A DNA stretch of 64,000 nucleotides from Nocardioides piscis (GTDB lineage: Bacteria; Actinomycetota; Actinomycetes; Propionibacteriales; Nocardioidaceae): positions 3,287,001 to 3,351,000 of the forward strand of contig NZ_CP049866.1 in NCBI RefSeq assembly GCF_011300215.1, read 5' to 3'. Both the position numbers and the translations under genes were made by a program. A model generated the notes under the pieces. The model did no database searches. It saw nothing but the letters and a program-made list of their open reading frames with translations, and had not been told where the DNA came from. Shown in pieces: positions 55,805 to 64,000 of the stretch. The number at the start of each line of letters is the position of its first letter. Positions within the stretch are counted from its first letter, which is position 1.

Positions 55805-56194
55805 TCACTGCCCCGGCTCCGGCTGCAGGTCGGCGTACTCCTCATCGGTCATCAGTCGGGAACGGATCAGGAACCTCACCCCTTCGGGAGCCTCCAGGGA
55901 GAACCCGGCGCCACGGCCCTTGACCACGTCGACCGTGAGGTGGGTGTGCTTCCAGAGCTCGAACTGCGACCTCGACATCCACATGGGCACGTGGCGCTCG
56001 AGCCCCACGTCGAGGTCGCCGAGGTGGATGTCGGAGTCGCCGGTGCGGAACTCACCGTCGGGATAGCACATGGGTGAGGACCCGTCGCAGCACCCACCGG
56101 ACTGGTGAAACATCACGGGGCCGTGCGCCTCGGTGAGGCGGCGGATCATCTCCGCCGCCTCACCGGTGACCGCGACGCGTTCGACGTCAGTCAT
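55805..56194 (-). CDS. DUF779 protein, partner of aldehyde dehydrogenase
   Basis: A 129-residue protein with GPVMFHQSGGCCDGSSPMCYPDGEF near the N-terminus, the cysteine-rich signature of DUF779. Members are encoded beside acetaldehyde/aldehyde dehydrogenases. Their role is not firmly known; the clustered cysteines suggest metal or redox function. It follows the aldehyde dehydrogenase by 14 nt on the minus strand and is very likely cotranscribed with it. Confidence 0.9.
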   Translation of the reverse strand: MTDVERVAVTGEAAEMIRRLTEAHGPVMFHQSGGCCDGSSPMCYPDGEFRTGDSDIHLGDLDVGLERHVPMWMSRSQFELWKHTHLTVDVVKGRGAGFSLEAPEGVRFLIRSRLMTDEEYADLQPEPGQ

Positions 56195-56208
56195 CGTCGC
56201 GTCCCGGC

Positions 56209-57732
<1,524 letters not shown>

Positions 57733-57783
57733 CTGATGCTCCAGGAGTGAGGGGGTGTGACACCCGTCACGCTACGAGCGACG

Positions 57784-57801
57784 ACGTTGCAACAACGTTG
57801 C
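57784..57801 (-). promoter_or_regulatory. Overlapping inverted repeats before the aldehyde dehydrogenase
   Basis: ACGTTG-CAA-CAACGT (57784-57798) is a perfect 6-3-6 repeat, and GCAAC-AAC-GTTGC (57789-57801) overlaps it. They lie 52-69 bp upstream of the ATG at 57732. A further 5-4-5 repeat, GTGAC-ACCC-GTCAC, lies at 57757-57770. They are plausible operator sites for the GAF-domain regulator encoded just upstream. Confidence 0.55.
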
Positions 57802-57879
57802 GTGGCGGGGGTTCGACGAACGCCCGCCGTCGGGGTGGCGCCAGCAGGTCCCGACGGAGAGCCCGTGGACCAGCCGGGA

Positions 57880-59078
57880 TCAGGCGAGGTCGCGGTCCAG
57901 GCGCGCGAGCTGGCCGTCGACCAGGGAGCGCATCGGTGACCCAGCGCCGAGGGCTTCGCGCTGAGCCACCCACATCTCGTAGTCGTCGGCGCCCCAGCTG
58001 GAGCGCGTCCACGTCGACATCAGGTCGGGCTCGCGACCGGCGAGCACGGTCGCGCGCAGGGAGTGGTGGAGCCCGTCGCGGAGCCGCACGACTCCCGGAG
58101 CGGTCGAGCGCGGCAGGATCGGGCCGCGGTAGTCACGCAGGGCACGGCGTACGTCGCCCGCCGCGAGCTGTGCCTCGAGGGCCAGCCAGTCACCGGCGAC
58201 CCCCGCGCGCAGCCGGTAGGGCCGCGAGGCGAGAAGGTCGTCACCGAGGAGGTGCCGGAGACGGTTGAGCTCGGCGCGAAGGGTGGACGAGGCGCCGTCC
58301 TCCTCGTAGACCAGCACGGCGAGCTCGTCCCCGGAGAGCCCTCGGGGGCCGACGCCAGCAGGAGCAGGATCTCGCTGTGCCTCGGCGAGAGTCGCACGGA
58401 CTGGCGGGTGCCCCGCCCGTTGTCGATGATCAGCACGGCCTCGTGGCGGCCGAGCAGCTCCACCACCACCTGGAGCCCCGCCGGCGACTCGACCGGCTTC
58501 GTCGCCCGGGTCAGGAGCTCGCGCGCCAGCTCCGCCTCCGCCATCCGGGCGGCGGCGCGCACCATCGCCATCGTCTGCGGCACGGCGATGTCGTCGTTGC
58601 CGGTGATGTCGAGCACCCCGAGCAGGGTGCTGGACGTCGGGTCGTGGATCGGGGTGGCAGCACAGCTCCACTGCTGCACGGAGTGTCGGAAGTGCTCGGC
58701 CCGGCGAACCTGCACGGGTTGGCCCAGCCGCAGTGCGAGGCCGGGCGCGTTGGTGCCGGCGAGCCGCTCGTCCCAGTTGGAGCCTTCCACGAAGCCGATC
58801 CGCTCCGCCTGCCGCAGGGTGGAGGGAGAGCCGCAGACCCAGAGCAGCTGACCGGCAGCGTCGCTGACCGCCATGACCGCACCGCAGTCGCGGGCTGCCT
58901 GGCCGAGCACGTCGTCGAGCAGCGGGAAGACCTGGGACAGCGGGTGGGCCTCGCGGTGGTCGCGCAGGTCGGACGCCTCCAGGGTGATCGGGGCCTCGAC
59001 CCGGTCGACGTCGACCCCGGACGCGGCCGAGAGGTGCCAGGAGTCAGCCACCTCTGCGCGCATGCCGTCGCGGGTCAT
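57880..59078 (-). pseudogene. GAF-domain transcriptional regulator (AcoR-like), interrupted by a frameshift
   Basis: The N-terminal part in one frame (from the ATG at 59078, about 245 residues) contains a GAF sensor domain with GSNWDERLAGTNAPGLAL and HDPTSSTLLGVLDITG, as in AcoR-type activators of acetoin/aldehyde operons. It ends near LSPRHSEILLLLASAPEG. The expected C-terminal DNA-binding part continues in the next frame as LSGDELAVLVYEEDGASS and a winged-helix-like domain to the stop at 57880. One missing base around 58339-58350 explains the break. No sigma-54 AAA domain is present. It precedes the aldehyde dehydrogenase and is its likely regulator. Real inactivation or a sequencing error are both possible. 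Confidence 0.8.
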
Positions 59079-59143
59079 GCGACAAGTAGACACGGTCACC
59101 GGTCACCCTGTCTCGGAGTGCTCTGTCCTCGGGTTGTCACCGA

Positions 59144-59836
59144 TCACATGTCGTGCATGTCCGCGCCCATGCCGCCCATGCCCATGTGCCAACCCATGCC
59201 GCCCCTGACGTCGAACCACTCGACCAGCCAGCGCCTCATCTGCCGGATCTCCGCGCTCTGGGCGCTGATGATGTCGCGGGCGAGGTCCGCGACCTCCGGG
59301 TGCAGGTCGTCGGCGTCCGTCAGGAGGTGCCGCGACATCATCACGGCCATGTGGTGGTGCATCACCATGTCCTCGAGGAACACCTGGTCGAGGTCATCAC
59401 CATCGAGCCCCTGCAGGTCGCGCATCATCGGTTCGTACGACGCCTGGCCGGCGTCGTCGTACCACGCCTCCAGCCACGTCTGCATCTGGTCGATCTCGGC
59501 CGTCTGGCCGGTGACGATCGACCGCCCCAGCTCACGCATCTGGGATCGGTCGGAGCGCTCGAGCTCAGCGGCCGCCGTGACAGCCTCCTGGTGGTGGGCG
59601 ATCATCTCGACGAGGAAGTCCTGCTCGTCGCCGGCCATCATGTTCTGCGACATGCCCATGTGACCGCGCTCCGCCTGGCCCGACGTCGCTCCGTGACCGT
59701 GGGCCTGCATGGTCCGCAGATCCGGACCCGACTGGATCGCAACGATCGCGAAGACCACGGCCAGCGTCGTAGCCACGGCGGCGACGATCCACGCCACCCG
59801 GCTGCTCGAGGTCCGTGCTTCGAGTGGCTCAGCCAT
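59144..59836 (-). CDS. DUF305 membrane-anchored His/Met-rich protein
   Basis: A 230-residue protein with one N-terminal transmembrane helix (VAWIVAAVATTLAVVFAIVAI) and an extracytoplasmic DUF305 domain made of two similar helical halves. Each half has a histidine pair (EMIAHHQEAV and DMVMHHHMAV), and the C-terminus is Met/Gly/His-rich (MGWHMGMGGMGADMHDM), which suggests copper or other metal binding. It is divergent from the universal stress protein gene at 60033. Function unproven. Confidence 0.88.
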   Translation of the reverse strand: MAEPLEARTSSSRVAWIVAAVATTLAVVFAIVAIQSGPDLRTMQAHGHGATSGQAERGHMGMSQNMMAGDEQDFLVEMIAHHQEAVTAAAELERSDRSQMRELGRSIVTGQTAEIDQMQTWLEAWYDDAGQASYEPMMRDLQGLDGDDLDQVFLEDMVMHHHMAVMMSRHLLTDADDLHPEVADLARDIISAQSAEIRQMRRWLVEWFDVRGGMGWHMGMGGMGADMHDM

Positions 59837-59930
59837 GGCAGACGACCCTTCTTCGGTGCTCTCAGGAGCGGACACTCCCAGCGTCCCTCCCGCACCCGCC
59901 GCTCGACAGAGGAGACGGTCCCGGATCCGC

Positions 59931-59975
59931 GGGACCAAGGACCGCTGAACGCTCCACGGCTGGGCACAAGGTCCC
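59931..59975 (+). promoter_or_regulatory. Two DosR-box-like sites before a universal stress protein gene
   Basis: GGGACCAAGGACCG (59931-59944) and GGGCACAAGGTCCC (59962-59975) each match about ten of 14 positions of the DosR core and are spaced 31 bp apart, about three helical turns. The second ends 57 bp before the ATG at 60033. Paired sites of this kind are common in DosR-controlled promoters. Confidence 0.5.
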
Positions 59976-60032
59976 ACGGGTCGGGGAACTTCGCCCATGG
60001 CCCGCGGGCAGGGACGGGGACAGAGTCGAGGT

Positions 60033-60932
60033 ATGACCATCCAACTCGCACCCGGAAGCATCATCGTGGGCGTCGACGGCTCTGCCGACGCCGAGCGCGC
60101 CTTGCGCTGGGCCGCGGAGCAGGCCGCGCTGGAGCGTCGCCACCTGGCCGTGGTCGCGGTCTCGGGACTCAACCAGGTCCCCACCGCAGCCTGGGCCAAC
60201 GCCGCCGGCAGCTATGTGATCCCGCCCGCCGAGCTCGCCGCCCAGATGCAGGCAGCCGCAGACGACGCGGCAGGATCCGCGCGACGGTTGCAGCCGGGGC
60301 TGACTGTCTCGGCTCACACGGCCCACGGCGACCCGCGCGATGTGCTGGTCGAGCTCTCGGCCGACGCGCACTTGGTCGTCGTCGGGTCCCGGGGGCGCGG
60401 CGTTCTCCGCAGCCGCCTGCTGGGTTCGGTCAGCGCGACCGTCGCCCGGCACGCCGAGTCACCGGTCGCCGTGTGCCGCCCGGAGTCCCCCGGCAGCGTC
60501 CGCAGGGGCGTGCTGGTCGGCGCCGACGGAACGCTCGAGGGGCAGGCGGTGCTCGAGGTGGCCTTCCAGCACGCCTCGGCGAGGGGTCTGCCGCTGACGG
60601 TGCTCCACGCCTTCCACGACGTCGTGGCAGCCGTGAACGGCCCACACCTGGTCCCTGCCACAGAAGGTCTGCTCGAGAAGGAGCGCCTGCTCCTCGCAGA
60701 ATCGGTCGCCGGCTTCTCGGAGAAGTTCCCCGACGTCCACGTGGACGTGCAGCTCGCGCGGGGTTTCGCCCGCGAGTGCCTGTCCGAGGCATCGGAGCAG
60801 TGGCACCTCGTCGTGGTCGGCCGACACCCGACCGACTCGCTTGCCCGCATGGTGTCCTCGACCGTCGCCACCGCGGTGGTCGAGCGGGCGCACACCACGG
60901 TGGTCGTGGTGCCCATCCCTGCCCCGGCCTGA
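60033..60932 (+). CDS. Universal stress protein with two UspA domains
   Basis: A 299-residue tandem UspA protein. The first domain has the complete ATP motif GSRGRGVLRSRLLGS; the second reads GRHPTDSLARMVSST and lacks it, exactly as in the other stress protein of this window. The two are likely paralogues. The ATG at 60033 is preferred over earlier starts, which add a Gly/Arg-rich extension. It is followed 51 nt later by the antiporter gene. Confidence 0.92.
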   Translation: MTIQLAPGSIIVGVDGSADAERALRWAAEQAALERRHLAVVAVSGLNQVPTAAWANAAGSYVIPPAELAAQMQAAADDAAGSARRLQPGLTVSAHTAHGDPRDVLVELSADAHLVVVGSRGRGVLRSRLLGSVSATVARHAESPVAVCRPESPGSVRRGVLVGADGTLEGQAVLEVAFQHASARGLPLTVLHAFHDVVAAVNGPHLVPATEGLLEKERLLLAESVAGFSEKFPDVHVDVQLARGFARECLSEASEQWHLVVVGRHPTDSLARMVSSTVATAVVERAHTTVVVVPIPAPA

Positions 60933-60983
60933 GTCCGGCTCGCGCCGTCCGCCCACGCACTGTGGTCGATAGCCTCGCGCCCC

Positions 60984-62570
60984 ATGGGTGACATCGCAGC
61001 GATCCTGACCACGGCCCTGGGAGCCGGGCTGCTGGCCAGCGTCCTGCGGCTGCCGCCCCTGGTGGGCTTCCTGGCCGCAGGTTTCGCCCTGAGCGCCGCC
61101 GGCGTGAGCGCGCCGCCGCTGCTCGACGTGCTGGCGAGCCTCGGGGTGACCCTCCTGCTCTTCGGCATCGGTCTCAAGCTCGACCTCCGGGTGCTCGTCC
61201 GCAGCGAGGTCTGGCTCACCGCGAGCGCTCACATGGCCCTGACGACGGTCGTCGCGGCGGCATACCTCGGCCTCTTCGGGGTGCTGGGCGTGGGTCTGCT
61301 CGCCGATCAGGGGTGGCAGACGCTGCTGCTGGTCGGCTTCGCCCTGTCGTTCTCCAGCACCGTGTTCGTCGTCAAGACGCTCGAGGAACGCGGCGGCACC
61401 GCCGCGCTGAGCGGTCGCACCGCGATCGGCATCCTGATCGTGCAGGACCTGGCTGCCGTGGCCTTCCTCGCCGCGACGCACGAGGACCCGCCGAGCCTGT
61501 GGGCGTTCGGTCTCGTCCTCCTCATCCCGGCCGCCCTCCTCGTCCGGCCTCTCCTCGACCACCTGGGCCACGACGAGCTGCGCCCCCTCTTCGGGCTGGT
61601 CGCCGCACTCGTCCCTGGCTATGCCCTCTTCGAGGCCGTCGGGCTCAAGGGCGACCTGGGTGCCCTCGTGGTCGGGATCCTGCTGGCCCCGCACGCCGGG
61701 TCCGAGGCCTTGAGCAAGAGCCTGTTCTCGATCAAGGAGATCCTGCTCGTCGGCTTCTTCCTCTCCGTCGGGTTCACCGGGCTCCCGACGCTCGGGGAGC
61801 TGCTGATCAGCGCTGCGCTCCTGCTCCTGCTCCCGCTCAAGGCGGCAGGCTTCGCGGCCCTGCTCTGGACGCGCGGCCTGCGTCGACGGACCTCGGTCCG
61901 CACAGCCACGACACTCGGCAACTTCTCCGAGTTCGGGCTCATCGTCGCCGTCGCCGCGGGCTCGGGCCTGGGCGAGGAGTGGCTGGGCGTCCTGGCGACG
62001 ACCGTGGCGGCCAGCTTCCTGCTGTCCGCGGTCGTGGGTCGCCACCCGGATGCCTTCGTCGAGCTGACCCGTCGCGTGCTCCCCGACCACCCGGTCGAAC
62101 GGCTGCACGCCGACGACCGCCCGATCGACGTGGGCGACGCGGAGGCCGTCGTGCTCGGCATGGGGCGGGTCGGGCGGGCGGCATACGAGCGCCTCACGCG
62201 CGACTACGGGCTCCGGGTGGTCGGGGTCGAGGACTTCCCCTCGCGCCAGGAGTCGCTCGTGGCCGACGGTCTCAACGTGGTCCTCGGCGACGCCACCGAC
62301 CCCGAGTTCTGGGCCCGGATGCGACCGCACCACGTCCAGCTCGCCGTCCTGGCGATGCCCTTCCACACCAGCAACGTCGATGCCCTCAGGAAGCTCCAGG
62401 ACAGCGAGTTCGCAGGCACCGTCGCGGTGGTCGCGCAATATGACGACGACCTCGAACAGGCCCGCGCCCTCGGCGCCCACACGGGCTTCCAGCTCTACGA
62501 CGGGGTCGGTGCCGAGCTGGCCGACCGCGCAGCCGACGAGGCTGGGCTTCCCCGCCGGGACGGTGGTTGA
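60984..62570 (+). CDS. KefB-like cation:proton antiporter with C-terminal NAD-binding domain
   Basis: A 528-residue CPA2-family transporter. About 12 hydrophobic helices with GFALSFSSTVFVVKTLEERG and GILIVQDLAAVAFLA form the exchanger domain (about 1-355). A TrkA-N-type Rossmann domain (VVLGMGRVGRAAYERL, about 390-510) follows, as in KefB/KefC potassium-efflux systems. Ion specificity cannot be read from the sequence. It is likely in the same unit as the stress protein gene upstream. Confidence 0.9.
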   Translation: MGDIAAILTTALGAGLLASVLRLPPLVGFLAAGFALSAAGVSAPPLLDVLASLGVTLLLFGIGLKLDLRVLVRSEVWLTASAHMALTTVVAAAYLGLFGVLGVGLLADQGWQTLLLVGFALSFSSTVFVVKTLEERGGTAALSGRTAIGILIVQDLAAVAFLAATHEDPPSLWAFGLVLLIPAALLVRPLLDHLGHDELRPLFGLVAALVPGYALFEAVGLKGDLGALVVGILLAPHAGSEALSKSLFSIKEILLVGFFLSVGFTGLPTLGELLISAALLLLLPLKAAGFAALLWTRGLRRRTSVRTATTLGNFSEFGLIVAVAAGSGLGEEWLGVLATTVAASFLLSAVVGRHPDAFVELTRRVLPDHPVERLHADDRPIDVGDAEAVVLGMGRVGRAAYERLTRDYGLRVVGVEDFPSRQESLVADGLNVVLGDATDPEFWARMRPHHVQLAVLAMPFHTSNVDALRKLQDSEFAGTVAVVAQYDDDLEQARALGAHTGFQLYDGVGAELADRAADEAGLPRRDGG

Positions 62571-62618
62571 GTTGTTGCACCGAACCGACCGACGTCTGCA
62601 ACCGTGAGGAAGACCGCC

Positions 62619-63407
62619 ATGCCCGACATCCATGCCCTGGCCGCCAGGCTCGACGAGGCAGTCCGTACGGCGACGGCGATCCCCCAGCTCACCGACGAGA
62701 CCGCCATCAGCCTCGACGAGGCCTATGCCGTGCAGGCCGCCGGTGTCGAGATCCGCGAGCAGCGCGGCGACGCCGTCGTCGGGGTCAAGCTCGGCTTCAC
62801 CAGCCAGGCCAAGGCAGAGCAGATGGGCGTCTCGGACGTCATCATCGGCGTGATCCACCAGAGCATGGCGGTCGACGACGGCGGCTCCACGGACGTCACG
62901 GCACTGGTGCACCCCCGGATCGAACCCGAGGTGGCCTTCCTGCTCGGAGTCGACGTCGACCCCAGCGACGACGACTCCGACATCCTCGCAGCGACCACCC
63001 ACGTCGCTCCCGCGCTGGAGATCATCGACAGCCGCTACCGCGACTTCACGTTCTCCCTCGAGGACGTCGTCGCCGACAACACCTCCGCGGCCGGCTTCGT
63101 CCTCGGGCCGTGGCAGCCGTTCGACCAGGCCCGTGCCGGCCTCGACCTGGCGGCGCTCGACGTGGTCCTCAGCGTCGACGGCACCGAGGCGGCGCGCGGG
63201 TCCAGCGCCGACATCCTCGGCGACCCGGTGCTGGCCCTGGCGGCGGTCAAGCGGATGGCGGCGCAGCACGGCATCTCGCTGCCCGCCGGCTCGGTCGTCC
63301 TGGCCGGAGCAGCCACAGCCGCCATACCCCTCGGTGCAGGCGTCGAGGTGCGTGCCGAGCTCGGCAGCCTCGGATCCGTCTCGGTCCACACCGAGACGGC
63401 CCCGTGA
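62619..63407 (+). CDS. 2-keto-4-pentenoate hydratase/oxalocrotonate decarboxylase-family enzyme
   Basis: A 262-residue protein of the fumarylacetoacetate-hydrolase-related MhpD/DmpH family. VGVKLGFTSQAKAEQMGVSD and RIEPEVAFLL carry the usual metal-binding and substrate residues. Such enzymes act late in meta-cleavage pathways of aromatics, but no other pathway gene is present, so the true substrate is uncertain. GAGGAA lies 7 nt before the ATG at 62619. It is followed by the oxidoreductase gene after 112 nt. Confidence 0.88.
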   Translation: MPDIHALAARLDEAVRTATAIPQLTDETAISLDEAYAVQAAGVEIREQRGDAVVGVKLGFTSQAKAEQMGVSDVIIGVIHQSMAVDDGGSTDVTALVHPRIEPEVAFLLGVDVDPSDDDSDILAATTHVAPALEIIDSRYRDFTFSLEDVVADNTSAAGFVLGPWQPFDQARAGLDLAALDVVLSVDGTEAARGSSADILGDPVLALAAVKRMAAQHGISLPAGSVVLAGAATAAIPLGAGVEVRAELGSLGSVSVHTETAP

Positions 63408-63447
63408 CCAGTCGGCGAGGCCTTCGCGGAAGTCGTCCCGCGCACGC

Positions 63448-63461
63448 GGGACCAAGGGCCC
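63448..63461 (+). promoter_or_regulatory. DosR-box-like site before the 2-oxoacid oxidoreductase gene
   Basis: GGGACCAAGGGCCC matches about 11 of 14 positions of the DosR core, the best of the set, and lies 58 bp before the ATG at 63520. It shares GGGACCAAGG with the site at 59931. Confidence 0.5.
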
Positions 63462-63519
63462 TGTCCAGCGGTGGCCCAGCGACCGATGATGGTGTGACGA
63501 CAGGCAGGAGGTCGACGCC

Positions 63520-64000
63520 ATGCAGTCCACAGCGAGCCCGGTCGCAGCTGGCCTGTTCGAGGTCCGGCTGCACGGGCGCGGAGGACAGGGTGTGGTCACC
63601 GCAGCTGAGCTGCTGAGCGAGGCGGCCTTCGCGGAAGGTCGGCACGCCCAGGCGTTCCCGAGCTTCGGCAGTGAGCGCACCGGGGCACCGGTCGTCTCCT
63701 ACTGCCGCATCGGCGACGAGGTGATCCGCACCCGCGAGCCGGTGATGGAGCCGCACGCGCTCGTGGTCCAGGACGCCACCCTCCTGCACCAGGTCGATGT
63801 CTTCGCCGGGCTGCGCAGTGACGGGTGGGTGCTCATCAACAGCAGGGAGACGCCCGGTCAGCTCGGCATCGAATCTCTCGAAGCAGGGCACGTGCTCACC
63901 GTGGACGCGACCAACCTCGCCAGGCAGCACGTCGGGCGCCCGATGCCCAACGCCGCGCTGCTGGGTGGGCTGGCGGCGATGACCGGCATCGTCCACCTCG
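63520..64000 (+). CDS. 2-oxoacid:acceptor oxidoreductase gamma subunit, partial
   Basis: The first 160 codons of a gamma subunit of the pyruvate/2-oxoglutarate:ferredoxin oxidoreductase family; the rest lies beyond the window. VRLHGRGGQGVVTAAELLSE and AFPSFGSERTGAPVVSYCRI are the family's hallmarks. AGGAGG lies 8 nt before the ATG. The enzyme oxidises a 2-oxoacid with CoA and passes electrons to ferredoxin, so low-oxygen expression would make sense. The alpha, beta and delta subunits should follow downstream. Confidence 0.93.
   Translation, partial: MQSTASPVAAGLFEVRLHGRGGQGVVTAAELLSEAAFAEGRHAQAFPSFGSERTGAPVVSYCRIGDEVIRTREPVMEPHALVVQDATLLHQVDVFAGLRSDGWVLINSRETPGQLGIESLEAGHVLTVDATNLARQHVGRPMPNAALLGGLAAMTGIVHL

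Noticed and set aside
60459..63680. Minus-strand open frame of over 1000 codons opposite the stress protein, antiporter and hydratase genes
   Set aside because: It mirrors confirmed plus-strand genes; its composition (Gly/Asp/Arg/His-rich) is typical of antisense frames.

Overview
The window is high-GC chromosomal DNA of an actinobacterium. The gene order (rarA, alaS, ruvX, mltG, aroE, prepilin peptidase, aroC, aroK, aroB, aroQ, efp, nusB; thrS, HIT, PI-phosphate synthase; pdxT, yebC, ruvC, ruvA, ruvB, yajC, apt, rel) and the many GTG/TTG starts and 1-8 nt gene overlaps fit the Propionibacteriales, most likely a Nocardioides-like member of the Nocardioidaceae. That placement is an inference from synteny. 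I saw no tRNA, rRNA, CRISPR array or insertion sequence.

Layout. 0-2.7 kb: a partial flavin disulfide oxidoreductase, a DUF1206 membrane protein, nusB and efp. 2.7-4.7 kb: two small membrane proteins and an MmyB-type regulator around a perfect 9-3-9 inverted repeat. 4.6-16.5 kb: a minus-strand run holding five shikimate genes, a prepilin peptidase, mltG, ruvX, alaS, two small membrane-associated proteins, a methyltransferase and rarA. 16.5-22.8 kb: a peptide/nickel-type ABC importer, with a perfect 16-bp hairpin between the binding-protein gene and the first permease gene downstream of it. 23-29 kb: aspS with a one-base frameshift near its 3' end, a small two-gene operon behind two GTCAA-N7-TTGAC operators, hisS, a metallo-beta-lactamase-fold hydrolase and a DUF349 protein. 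29.1-36.2 kb: rel, apt, yajC, ruvB, ruvA, ruvC, yebC and pdxT, with secD/secF missing from their usual place between yajC and apt.

36.2-40.9 kb is the most distinctive accessory region. It holds a secreted serine hydrolase and, on the opposite strand, an operon of three exported proteins carrying SipW-type alternate signal peptides, a dedicated SipW signal peptidase with a His/Arg/Gly repeat tail, and a small trailing ORF. The cassette separates pdxT from pdxS, which act together in PLP synthesis and are usually neighbours. It resembles TasA/CalY-type surface-fibre loci, but the two larger exported proteins are not recognised.

41.3-49 kb: pdxS, a membrane protein, PI-phosphate synthase, an inositol-monophosphatase-like enzyme, a small basic protein coupled to a carboxyethylornithine-synthase/alanine-dehydrogenase-like enzyme, a duplicated ABM-fold protein, a HIT protein and thrS. 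The PatA/PimA genes usually found after PI-phosphate synthase are absent. 49-52.5 kb: a PlsC-type acyltransferase, a 22-bp tandem repeat of almost eight copies, an ABC exporter and a flavin reductase. 52.5-64 kb: a stress and redox neighbourhood with a zinc alcohol dehydrogenase, two tandem-domain universal stress proteins, an MgtC/DUF4010 membrane protein, DUF779 plus aldehyde dehydrogenase and a frameshifted GAF-domain regulator, a DUF305 protein, a KefB-like antiporter, a 2-keto-4-pentenoate hydratase-family enzyme and the start of a 2-oxoacid:acceptor oxidoreductase gamma subunit. Pseudo-palindromes resembling DosR/DevR boxes lie 35-60 bp ahead of four of these genes, suggesting a hypoxia or dormancy regulon.
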